The notes under the pieces are model-generated. The model ran no database searches, was not told the origin of the DNA, and worked only from the letters and a program-made list of their open reading frames with translations. A stretch of DNA of 64,000 nucleotides from Hygrophila difformis (taxonomy: Eukaryota; Streptophyta; Magnoliopsida; Lamiales; Acanthaceae): contig JAOANR010000010.1 of the NCBI GenBank assembly GCA_030278955.1, positions 21,668,444 to 21,732,443 of the forward strand. The letters run 5' to 3'. The position numbers and the translations under genes were made by a program. Shown piece by piece: positions 17,526 through 27,526 of the stretch (the first letter of the stretch is position 1; each line of letters begins with the position of its first letter).

Positions 17526-18065
17526 CTTTTTTTTTTGCGGAAAAAAAGAATCAATTTCATTCATATAACAATCCAAGGTTCATAGTACATCAGAATCCAG
17601 AGAAAACTAGGTGACAGCAACCATACAAGCAAACGAACAACATAACAGTGATAAACCCCAACTCGGAACAATCATTCTATCTTTCATGACCTAACCATCC
17701 ACTCCTAGCCTTCACACCCCCAAGTATGGATCCATCAGACATGGCAATAGGAAATTATCCACTGGCAACATCAGCAGCGATCGACAACATTACTCAATTT
17801 CTACATGTTCTTCCTCTTAGGCAAGATTTGGAGCGTCAGTAGCCAAAATAGCAAGTAAAGAAGCAGAAACACTAGCATCAGACATCCCTTAGCAAGCAGA
17901 TGCAGAAACAATCACAATAGCATCAGACTTCCTCTGCATATTCTCAAATCGAAGCCCATTGTCCAGCCTCTTCGGTAACCAGCGTCCCCACAAATTATAG
18001 TCCCTTACAAGCCTTCTCAAAATTCGTCCGGCCATAGGGCTCTTATGTGATGTATCAATAAAAAA
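17526..18065 (-). mobile_element. 5'-truncated LINE 3' end with poly-A tail
   Basis: On the minus strand the sequence ends in ATGAATGAAATTGATTC, then TTTTTTTCCGC and a poly-A run (poly-T at 17526-17536 on the plus strand). This is a common 3' end of plant L1-type LINEs. The upstream ~500 bases have only short open frames. I could not find the target site duplication. Confidence 0.55.
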
Positions 18066-18328
18066 CCTATAGCATTTCTTTTAGCCTCTTAAAATTTGAA
18101 TGTTTTAATTGCAATTGGAATTTTAAAAAGTTTTAAAAATCTTTAGGTATTCAATCCAACCTTATGACTTAGACTCTATCAATTTTATAATGGATTCTCT
18201 TCGAAAAATATAATTCTACAAGTCTTTATTTTCAAAAAAGGTTTCTACGCATTCTGTACAACATGCCAACTCTTTCTAAAATATACGGATTTTTAAAGTC
18301 CAAAAAAATATCACAAAATTTAATTAAA

Positions 18329-19425
18329 GGGTTCGGTTATGGTGCAATTGAAAAATCCGCAGCACATCAAGGCGAAGATCTCAACCGTTCATTTCAAATC
18401 CAAGGGTTGTAAATGAAAAAGGGTATAATTGTCATAATGAAATCATAACCCTATATTTAGTATGTTATCATATCTAATACTTGGTAAATCATATCAAAGA
18501 TTTGGTAATCGTATCTAATAATATATGGTAACAAATCTATTAATTGATCATTTCAGCGATGCTACAAAAAAATAATTATGTGATGCTATCAAAAATATTG
18601 CATGAAGAATTCAGCGACCGTGCGTAGCGTAATTCAGCGACACAATGAAGAAGAATTCAGCGATGCTACAAAAATACAATTCCGCGGTGCAACAAAAAAA
18701 CAATTCAGTGATGCTATCAAAATAATTCAGGGACACTACCTAGAAGAATTCAGCGACACTGCCTAGCAGAATTCAGCGAAACAATCAAGAAGAATTCAGT
18801 GATGCTACCAAAATACAATTCTGCGGTGCTAGCAAAAACAATTCAGTGATGCTATCAAATATATTTCACCTACTATATGTATAGGAATTCAACGACCATA
18901 CCTGGACGAATTCAGCGACACTAGCGAGAAGAATTCAGCGACTACGCAAAGACGAATTCAGCGATGCTACGAAATACAATGCAACGATAATACCAAAAAT
19001 AATTCAGCGACGTTTTCATGAACAATTCAGCGACTTTATCAAGCACAATTCAGCGATGCTATCAAGAACAATTCTGCGACTTTTCATCAGCAAATTCAAC
19101 GACTCAACTATGAACATTTCGGGTACGTTTTCATGAACAATTCAACGATTTTATTTAAAAACATTTCAACGACGTATATCTATGTATAGCAGCATAATTA
19201 AGTAAATTGGAGGGTAATGTAATATCGATCTTTGAAATGTAGAGAAGAAGAGAAGAAGAACGGAAGAAGAAGGAAGAAAAAGAACGTTCATTCTCAAATA
19301 ATATAGCAAATTTACTCTTTTAACCTTCAAGTTAATCTCAACCGTTGATTTACAAAATTAATCAATGGTGGGAATCTGCCGCAGCACATCAAGTCAAATG
19401 ACTTGATCGCACCCTAATCAAAACC
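18329..19425. mobile_element. Non-autonomous Mutator-like element (1.1 kb) related to the 23.8 kb MULE
   Basis: A perfect 9 bp direct repeat TTAATTAAA (18320-18328, 19426-19434) flanks termini GGGTTCGGTTATGGTGCAAT and, reversed, GGTTTTGATTAGGGTGCGAT. A subterminal block with GCAGCACATCAAG and ATCTCAACCGTT is present at both ends. The same termini occur at 27296 and 51082. There is no transposase; the interior is a tandem array of AATTCAGCGA units. It presumably uses transposase from the autonomous relative. Confidence 0.85.
18551..19175 (+). repeat. Array of ~25 AATTCAGCGA units, period about 23-25 bp
   Basis: About 25 copies of AATTCAGCGAC/T followed by a variable ~13 bp tail (often ..CTA.C.AGAAG or GCTA.CAAAAATAC) run head to tail in one orientation. 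The AATTC and GCGA cores are conserved while tails diverge, which suggests selection or gene conversion on the core. Confidence 0.9.
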
Positions 19426-19831
19426 TTAATTAAATATATCTTCCTAAATTTAGCTGCTTACTCTTTATGATATTTGACCTACCAAATAAAATGTTCTGGA
19501 TCTGCCACTGCCCAGATCGGACATAAACCTGCTCAAACAACTCACTGCATAAGCAATAAGCAATACCAGGATGAGTTCTCATCATCAAGAACATAATTGA
19601 ACTAATCGCATTACAACAAGGAGTAGGCACTGATAGTTGGGCAAAGAAAAGTGAGAATCTAAAGGTAAACCTGTAAACATAATTACGGATCTTGAATAAA
19701 CAATTTAGATACTTACTTGATGCGGAAGATGACATAATTAATTTGAAGATGAGAAGACTTTCTTGGGGTAAATTAGTTTCTCTTTCTTGACCTTCCCTTA
19801 CGTAGCAGAAAGAGATGGAATAGTCTGCGTA

Positions 19832-20577
19832 TAGGGCTGTCAAAATGGCTTACCGTTGGGCCAACCCGCCACCGCCTCCCAAAAGGGTGGGTTGGGCTAA
19901 ATAAATAAAGGCCCGTTTGGAAGCGGACCTAAATGGGCTAGCCCGCCTGAACCCGTCGTCGCTTGGGCTGGCCCGCGGCGGGTACGGGCCAGCCCACGGG
20001 CTAAGCCAAAATTTTAATTTATTTAATTTTTTGTTAAGTTTGTTATGGAAATCTAAATAACATATGTATTTGTAAGAATATTGATTAGTTGAATAATATT
20101 TGAATTCATATATTTTAATTTGATATTAGTTAATATAATTCAATTTATAATTTTTATAATTATAAATTGAATTATATTAACTAAATTAAATTAGAATAAT
20201 TTTATCACTTTATATGACATGAGTTACTTAACATTACTTTTTCAACTAATATTTTTCAAAAAGAATACTATACAAAATTAAACTAAATCATTTTAGATTT
20301 TATTAAAAATATTATTTAATTTTGAAAATTAGCTAATATATTTAATTTTGGATAAATAACAATATTATACAATTTATTATATAATTAAAATTTAATTTAT
20401 TAATCAAATAAAAAACCGCGGGCTAGCCCGCCTGGCCCGCAACCCGCCGGCGGGTTGGTCTGGGCTGAGGTTATTCTAGCCCGCCCCGCCGTGGGCCCAG
20501 CCCACCTAAGCCCGCGAAATGGTGGGCGGGAGTAGGCTTCGCCCGTGTAGCCCCGCCAGCCCGTCTTGACACCTCTA
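19832..20577. mobile_element. Non-autonomous hAT element, 746 bp
   Basis: The 8 bp direct repeat TCTGCGTA (19824-19831, 20578-20585) flanks inverted termini TAGGGCTGTCAAAATGGC and, reversed, TAGAGGTGTCAAGACGGG. Both subterminal regions are GC-rich with repeated GGGCTAGCCCGC/GCGGGTT units, and the middle is AT-rich. There is no coding sequence. Confidence 0.85.
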
Positions 20578-20585
20578 TCTGCGTA

Positions 20586-21069
20586 CATTAATTAGTGGAG
20601 AGAGGACTAATTTATTGGCAGGCTTTAATTCTGGTACGCCCATCAAATACCAAATCTAATATCAAATCTACAACCAAGATTTGTTTAACTACTAAACAAA
20701 GCCCTAGACCAATAGAATACTAAATTATGGGCCCAATACTTTCGCCACATATTCTTACAAAACGGACATACTTAGGAGATTTCATAGCAAATTTTACTCA
20801 AAATATTCTTAACATAGTCAGATTAATTCAAATTCAACACACTTTTAGCAATCCGGTTTCTGTAATGGCATAACAATTGCCAGCAGGTGCAGACAGCGCT
20901 AAAAATGATGTGTAGCCCTTTGTAAAGTAATGTATAAGCCTTATAAAGAGATGTATAGATGGTAGTTTATTTTTTTATTAGTTTTTGGTTAGTAACCTCA
21001 ATCCATCCATTTTTTATACTCACATCATTTCATATACACATACCCATCACTTTAGAATGTGACAAAACC
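20586..21069. other. Intergenic sequence before the assembly gap
   Basis: AT-rich sequence with no supported gene. The only open frame runs into the N gap and is not evidence for a protein. Confidence 0.4.
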
Positions 21070-21569
21070 NNNNNNNNNNNNNNNNNNNNNNNNNNNNNNN
21101 NNNNNNNNNNNNNNNNNNNNNNNNNNNNNNNNNNNNNNNNNNNNNNNNNNNNNNNNNNNNNNNNNNNNNNNNNNNNNNNNNNNNNNNNNNNNNNNNNNNN
21201 NNNNNNNNNNNNNNNNNNNNNNNNNNNNNNNNNNNNNNNNNNNNNNNNNNNNNNNNNNNNNNNNNNNNNNNNNNNNNNNNNNNNNNNNNNNNNNNNNNNN
21301 NNNNNNNNNNNNNNNNNNNNNNNNNNNNNNNNNNNNNNNNNNNNNNNNNNNNNNNNNNNNNNNNNNNNNNNNNNNNNNNNNNNNNNNNNNNNNNNNNNNN
21401 NNNNNNNNNNNNNNNNNNNNNNNNNNNNNNNNNNNNNNNNNNNNNNNNNNNNNNNNNNNNNNNNNNNNNNNNNNNNNNNNNNNNNNNNNNNNNNNNNNNN
21501 NNNNNNNNNNNNNNNNNNNNNNNNNNNNNNNNNNNNNNNNNNNNNNNNNNNNNNNNNNNNNNNNNNNNN
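21070..21569. other. Assembly gap (500 N)
   Basis: Exactly 500 N, a conventional placeholder length, so the true gap size may be unknown. Open frames crossing it are artefacts. Confidence 0.99.
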
Positions 21570-21720
21570 GCCCCCTGCCGCCTAAGTATCCTTGTGCACT
21601 AAGAATTTTAGTCAAAGGCTAACCAACATTAAAGCGTTGGTGTTGTGTGAGTAAATTGTCATAGGTCCTCTATAGTGTGTGTGTTTGTGTTGGTATCAGA
21701 GCTTATTTTCTCCCAACAGC
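21570..21720 (+). mobile_element. Remnant of an LTR retrotransposon: LTR end plus primer binding site
   Basis: TGGTATCAGAGC at 21691-21702 is the usual primer binding site complementary to initiator methionine tRNA. It follows a GTGTGTGTTTG stretch that may be an LTR end. The rest of the element is not recognised downstream, and the upstream part may lie in the N gap. Confidence 0.45.
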
Positions 21721-22140
21721 TCTCTTTAACATTCTCCCAGGTAGCCATGTTATCATCAGCAGCCGCTGCAATCGAGCACTAGCCCAACAACATCAACTTT
21801 CATTTAACAACCACAGCATTCCCTGCTAAGCACCAAAATTCACCACAAAGAAACTATATTGCTGTGTCGATTACATCCGCATCCTCTGCAGCAAATGATG
21901 AAACAGACAGCATCGAACACTTATCAGCATCAGCAACCTCCTCACGAAACTCCGGCATCAGCTACAACCTGAAAAAACAAGATAACTAAATTTTGCACAA
22001 TTACAATATTACATCAGCCCCCTTGTGATTAAGCACTGTAGTTCCTCCTAGCCAAAGCCATTCCTCCATCCCTCCCTTCCTCTGACATCAGTATATTTTA
22101 TCACTTCTCCTTGAGAAAAATATGACCGCTCCACCCTCTA
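21721..22140. other. Sequence between LTR remnant and LINE, unassigned
   Basis: C/A-rich on the plus strand (CATCAGCA-type runs), so T/G-rich on the minus strand. This fits a LINE 3' untranslated region continuing from the minus-strand LINE. No open frame is supported. Confidence 0.35.
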
Positions 22141-22341
22141 TTATGACCATGCCTCCACTTTCGGTTCTCCTGCTGCTCCCCTCCTCGCATAGGAATCGGC
22201 CAACGCATTCCGCTCGCGAAAAATATGTTTGATCCGAACCTCACCACAACTTCGGCAGACTGCCATAATATTATTCAAAAAATTGAAAATCTCACAGGGA
22301 AGCGAGCCGGCTCTTTCAACCATCCCCGTGTAGAGCTTCAC
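22141..22341 (-). pseudogene. Extra RNase H C-terminal tail (second copy)
   Basis: A 66-residue frame ends in EVRIKHIFRERNALADSYAR and GAAGEPKVEAWS. It is clearly homologous to the tail of the RNase H frame immediately upstream (EVKVVHILRERNKEADHWAR, GAAGGSKVERWS) but quite diverged. It could be the 3' end of an older LINE into which this one inserted, or a duplicated 3' end. Confidence 0.55.
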
Positions 22342-23340
22342 CTAAGACCATCTTTCCACTTTGCTTCCACCAGCCGCCCCCACCCTAGCCCAATGATCCG
22401 CCTCCTTGTTACGCTCCCTCAATATATGCACCACTTTCACCTCGCCTGCGAATTTCATGATCACCATAATAGGCCCCAGCAACTCCCGAAATCTCCATGG
22501 AAACATTTTTGGATCTTGTAGCCATTTCACTACATTACTAGAATCACACTCAAATACCATTTTGCATAGAGGAAATCCCTGGTCTCGAACCAACGCCATA
22601 CAAACTCGACTGATCGCCGTCACCTCTGCCTCGGTCGAATCAACACAGCCAATAAAGTCCGAAAGAGTGAAAATTGTATTCCCTTTGTTGTCATGAATTA
22701 CACCACCAATTCCTGCCGGCCCTGGATTACCTAGCGACGAGCCGTCTGTGTTTATTTTCCACCACCCCGAGGCCGGCCTTTCCCAAATGAGTCCATGCCG
22801 AGAGATTCTCCCCACCTCCTCCCTGGTTCGCGAACATCCAGCAGGAAAACTAATAATCAGCCCCTCAATGTTCTCTGTTGACCCTTTATTAAGGATTTGC
22901 CACCACCAACAAGTCCTCCATTTCACTTCTTCCAATGCCACATGAAAATCTGCTCGCACACCCTTAAAAATCAGTTCATTTCTGCATTTCCGAATGGTCC
23001 ATATAATGACCAGTCCCATCAAAGACCACAGCTCTCTCTTCCCTTATTTCGGACGTACATCCATCCACCAGTCCACTAAGTTGGAAGCCTTGCCTGGCAA
23101 TGCCCACGAAACCCCAAAGCCGGATGACCCTTGACGCCATAATAGTGCAGCGAATTCGCACCGGCAAAATAAGTGATCCACCGACTCGGTCTCACGATCA
23201 CATACTGGACACTGTGCACTTCCCTCTAACAAGCAGCCTCTTCGCAATAGCATCTCCCTTACTGGTAACGCTTCGTGCAAAATTTTCCAAGCCAAGTGTT
23301 TCACCTTCATTGGAGCTTTCACTTTCCATATTTTAGTCAC
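22342..23340 (-). pseudogene. LINE zf-RVT and RNase H domains
   Basis: Frame 23340-23044 encodes KIWKVKAPMKVKHLAWKI...CPVCDRETESVDHLFCRC, the zf-RVT region with its Cys/His pattern. Frame 23022-22342 encodes RNase H with WWKINTDGSSLGNPGPAG (first catalytic Asp), DSTEAEVTAI (Glu), FECDSSNVV (Asp) and RNKEADHWAR (last Asp), so all four metal ligands are present. A frame change separates the two. Confidence 0.85.
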
Positions 23341-23689
23341 ACCTGTTTTATCCGAGACTCGTCATCGTCCAATTCCTTACGCAAGTATGACCTGGGCTTG
23401 AAACATCCTCCTCCATCTTTGTACCAAATTACCCTGTCCTTTAGGAATTTATTCAGTCTGACTCTCTTCAACAATTCTAGCAACTGATTCCACCCTTCTA
23501 TCTCCCAGTCAAAAAGGGCCCGTCTCAGTTCAATCTGCCATGTCCATTCAAATCCCTCCCACTTCCCGAACTCGCCAATCCTACCAACCTTGTTACTGGC
23601 GAGGGCGTATAGTCGACGAAAAATATCCCTAAGAGCCCGCCCATCCCCTAGCCAAACATCATGCCAAAATCTTGTATCCGCCCCATCCC

Positions 23690-25975
23690 CTACAATAATT
23701 TTGAACCTCCCCCAGCCCTATCTACCCTGGTATCCTTCCAGGCAGAACAGATATGTCCCCAAAGAGATCTTTCCTGCTTCACTGCTGGCAGCAAAGGTCC
23801 CTCTTTCCCGTAGTACTTTGCATCAATGACCTCCTTCCAAAGCCTATGTTCATTGCCAAACCTCCATTTCCATTTTAGTAACAATGCCTCATTAACTATT
23901 TTTGTCTCCCATATGCTCAAACCCCCAACCTCCTTGCCGGCACACACCCTTTCCCAATTTATAGTATGTAATCTCCTCATTCCCTCCCACTCGTTCCAGA
24001 AAAATCGTCTCTTAATTTTCTCTAGTTGTTTCGCCACCCCTTTCGGAACCTTGAAGATAGAGAGATAATAGACCGGTAGACTGTTCAAAACTGACTTAAT
24101 CAAACATAGCCTGCCCGCTTGAGATAAAAGTCTTCCCTTCCATCCGGCCAAGCGCTTTTCCACTTTTTGGATCACCGGCTGCCATATCCCGGAACTGTTA
24201 ACCCGACCTCCAATTGGGATTCCCAAGTACATAAGTGGCCAGTCCCCCACCCCACACCCGAGTATACTAGCAACATCCCTCGTCAGTTCCTCCGAGCAAT
24301 GGTCAAGCAGCTCAAGATTCTTTTGAGAGTAATTACCTGACTTAATTCCCCCTTGCAAAATATAAAGGTATCATCGGCGTACTGTAGATGAGTGATCGAC
24401 GGCCCATCCGCTCCTGTCCCTAAGCCTGTTATCCACTCCAGCGCCACTGCCTTCTTGAAAAAGCAATTGAGTAGTTCAGCAACCAACACGAATAAGTACG
24501 GGGAGAGAGGATCTCCTTGCCTCAATCCTTTCTCCAAAGTAAAAAATTTTGTGGGAGATCCATTTATAGGGGTGAAAACGGGACGGATACGGGCGGATAG
24601 TACTCATCCCGTATCCTATCCCATATTTTTTTTGTCGAATATGGAATCGGATACGAATAGGCCGGATACAAATACAAATTCGAATATTTCGGGAAACGGA
24701 TACGAGACGGATTCGGATTTTAATTCGGATAATCTTATAATTACTAAAATTAATTTTTTTTAAAATTTTTTAAGTGAAATCGGAATACACTACTATGTAA
24801 GCTAAACTAAATTTTTAAATTTTTCAAGATCATTAGTTATTTCGTTCAAAACATCTAAATAACATCACTACAAGATGTTATATACTACAGTTTTGATGCA
24901 AAGAACCTAATGATGTAGTCGAGTTGATTGATATGATTTGATTTAATAATTACATATGGATTTCAAACTTTTTTTTAGGTGAATACCAGGGTATCCTCAG
25001 GCCACATTGGACCCAAGACTAATCCCTCGAGGATCGGGTGGGCATTTAAGGGTTGCCTCTCCCAAAGCAGAATTCTGCATACACAAAGGCTCGAACCCAT
25101 ATGACTTTCAAACTTTTGATTATATTTATATATATAGTATTACTTATTTATTTTATAGTTAATATAATATATTATATTATACATATATAAATATATATAA
25201 ATTTTCGGATATTCGGATAGAAAATACGGATAATATCCACATTATATTCGGATTTTCGGATACGGGCGGATATTTACAATCCCATATCCTGTCCCGTATC
25301 CGCCGGATATAAAAATTCGAATTCGGATTCGAATATAATCGAATACGGCGTCGGATCGGGCGGATATTATCCGCCCCACTTTCACCCCTATCCATTTATC
25401 ATGACAGCAGCCGATGCAGATCCAATACATTCCCTCAACCAACTTAACCACTTACTCCCAAAACCCATAGCCTCCATCACTCCAAAGAGAGCCTCCCATG
25501 ATACGTTATCATACGCCTTAGCAAGGTCTAATTTTACCACAAACCCACAGTTACCAGCCTTTTGATTTGAGTGTATAATCTCAGCTGCCACGAGAACACC
25601 ATCCAATATTTGTCTTCCCTTAATAAAGGCCATTTGCGACTGTCCTACTAACCCCTCAATTACGCCTTGTAACTGTCTAGCCAACACTTTAGAGATTATC
25701 TTGTATACACTCCCAACCAAGGAAATAGGACGGTATTCCCCAAAGTCTTTTGGACACTCCACTTTCGGTATAAGAATGATAAACGATCCACCCGCCTCCC
25801 ATGGTAATTTGTGTTCAACCTCGAACTTCCGAAACACCTCCAGGACGTCATCCTTTACCAAATCCCAATGTCGCTTATAAAAATCTATGTTGAAACCGTC
25901 CGGACCCGGTGCTCGGCTACTGTCGCAACTCCACACCGCTTCGCGGATCTCCTCTTCACTAAAGTTCCTTTCCAA
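23690..25975 (-). pseudogene. LINE reverse transcriptase, interrupted by a hAT element
   Basis: From 25975 downward: APGPDGFNIDFYK, GGSFIILIPKV, DYRPISLVGSVYKI (as EYRPISLV here), SQMAFIKGRQILDG and VVKLDLAKAYDNVSWEALF (catalytic Asp in motif A intact). The hAT element at 24567-25390 follows. The frame resumes with GLRQGDPLSPYLFVLVAELL and QYADDTFIF (24537-24283), then the thumb/connection region with GRLLSQAGRLCLIKSVLNSLP and FFWNEWEG (24358-23690). The catalytic YADD is intact, so much of the damage is by insertion and frameshift. Confidence 0.9.
24567..25390. mobile_element. Non-autonomous hAT element, 824 bp, inside the LINE RT
   Basis: A perfect 8 bp duplication TCCATTTA (24559-24566 and 25391-25398) flanks inverted termini TAGGGGTGAAAACGGG and, reversed, TAGGGGTGAAAGTGGGG. 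Subterminal regions contain many GGATACGGG/ATTCGGAT repeats. A block at about 24965-25105 contains GGCTCGAACCC, the reverse complement of a Pol III B-box, and may be a separate small SINE-like insertion, though its limits are unclear. No transposase. Confidence 0.9.
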
Positions 25976-26422
25976 CCAGCGCTTGTCTGTTCCTTCAGTC
26001 TGGGCAAGCCAACATTAGAAACCTGGCATATATTCTCATTTTCCTTTCTAAATGCCGCACTGAAGTAGTCATATGCCAGCTTTTTGATCTCTCTTGGCTC
26101 CACCACCTCCACCCCATCCCTATATATTGCACAAATATTATTCCTCTTTCTATGCATAGCTGTGATTGCATGAAAGTACCGCGTATTTTGCTCCCCTTCT
26201 TTAACCCATCTCACCCGCGATTTCTGTGCCCACCTTCTTTCTTCAAATAGCAACAGCTTCTTTAACTCCCCCCTTTTTTTCCTGCCAAGAGCCCCTTACC
26301 TCATCATTCCCACCGTCCTCTACCATCCTGACTTCCAATTTCCCCAACTCCGCCATGAGTCTTTGAGTACGACCCTCAAGATCTGTCGCCCCATATCCTT
26401 CCCACTCCTTAATACGTTTTTT

Positions 26423-27239
26423 CTAAACTTTCAGCCTACAAAACAACGCACTCCCCCGCTGAGCCCTGTTTGCACCCTCTACCGAGCCCCATGCTTCTTT
26501 TACCAGATTTCTAAAACCTGCCTCGTCCGCCCAATAATTGTAATATCTAAACGGTTTAGGTCCCCACGATCTTTCTCCCCATTCCAAGCATACCGGATAG
26601 TGATCCGATAAAACAGTGTCACAGCGCTTCTGGAGAATATCTCCCCGAATAAGTAACCACCCATGCGCCCTACCCCCCCTCCCAACCCAAGTGAAGTTCC
26701 CAACCCCCATCGGCTACAGGCCCTAATTGATCAATAAAAGATCTAAAATCACTTGACGATCCGGAATCAAAACACTCCCCAACCCTCTCTCCCTCAGATA
26801 ATACAGCGTTAAAATCGCCTGTCCAACACCACAACTCCCCGTTCCCAGTGTCACAACTCTCTGCGAAATGATTCCACAATACTGCCCTCTCACTGCGGTT
26901 ATTTGGAGCATGAACACAAATCACATTGACACTCCCTTCCACCCCTATAATCTCTCCCTTGACCCAGATATAGTGATGAGCACTATCTACCAATCTAAAC
27001 GAGCATCGCCCACCGTCCCAGATCATTAGTAATCCACCCGCACTCCCTAAAGCCGATTGATAACAGAATTCACTCCCAGAGGAACCCCATAACCTTGACA
27101 CCAACCTATCCTGAATTTCACCCATCTTCGTCTCTTGCAAACAAACCATCAACGGCCTCAACTTCTTACAGATCCTCATTACCGCCCTCCTCCTCACCCC
27201 TCCGTTCAGCGCCCTCACATTACATGTTACAATCCGCAT
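26423..27239 (-). pseudogene. LINE apurinic/apyrimidinic endonuclease domain
   Basis: The frame starts MRIVTCNVRALNG at 27239 (Asn of the catalytic site) and continues with VCLQETKM (catalytic Glu), WCWTGDFNAVL (GDFN) and a frame change near 26690. It then continues with VGNFTWVG and TVLSDHYPVCLEW (SDH, the catalytic His) at 26620-26580. The domain order is standard for an exonuclease-endonuclease-phosphatase fold. All key residues can be found but not in one frame. Confidence 0.85.
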
Positions 27240-27526
27240 CTAAAATTTTATCCCCACAAAACTGGACCCTCCAGTACACTACTAATTCAGCACCAATTTC
27301 GTTAGGGTGCAATCACCCTTTTTGACTTGATGTGCTGTGGGAATTTACAGCCGTTGATTGTCTTTAAAAATCAACGATTGAGATTAACTCTAAGGGTAGA
27401 AAAGTAATTTCGTATATTTGCCATATTGTTTGCCGTTGGACGTCGTCTTCTTGGATTTCCGAGTTCTCTTCTATTTTTTGTTTGCTCTATACGTGTTGCG
27501 GCGGTGTGAGGAAGTTGCTGGCAATT

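Larger units (their letters stand above)
22141..27284 (-). mobile_element. LINE, ORF2 half (endonuclease, RT, zf-RVT, RNase H), split from its ORF1 by a MULE
   Basis: The minus strand from 27239 to about 22141 reads through a complete plant L1-type ORF2: apurinic endonuclease, reverse transcriptase, zinc-knuckle-like zf-RVT and RNase H. The frame shifts several times. It is cut at 24567-25390 by a hAT element. Its upstream ORF1 lies at 51094-53500 on the other side of the 23.8 kb MULE, shown by the shared 11 bp ATTCAGCACCA at both junctions. The original LINE was about 6.7 kb. Confidence 0.88.

Noticed and set aside
18551..19175. CRISPR-like array (regular repeats with variable spacers)
   Set aside because: Plant genome, imperfect 10 bp repeats, spacers of ~13 bp that are themselves related, and location inside a MULE derivative.
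20959..21622. Open frames of about 190-210 codons over 20959-21622
   Set aside because: They consist almost entirely of the N gap read as unknown residues.
22225..23487. Plus-strand open frames over the LINE RNase H region
   Set aside because: Reverse-strand shadows of the RNase H and zf-RVT coding sequence.
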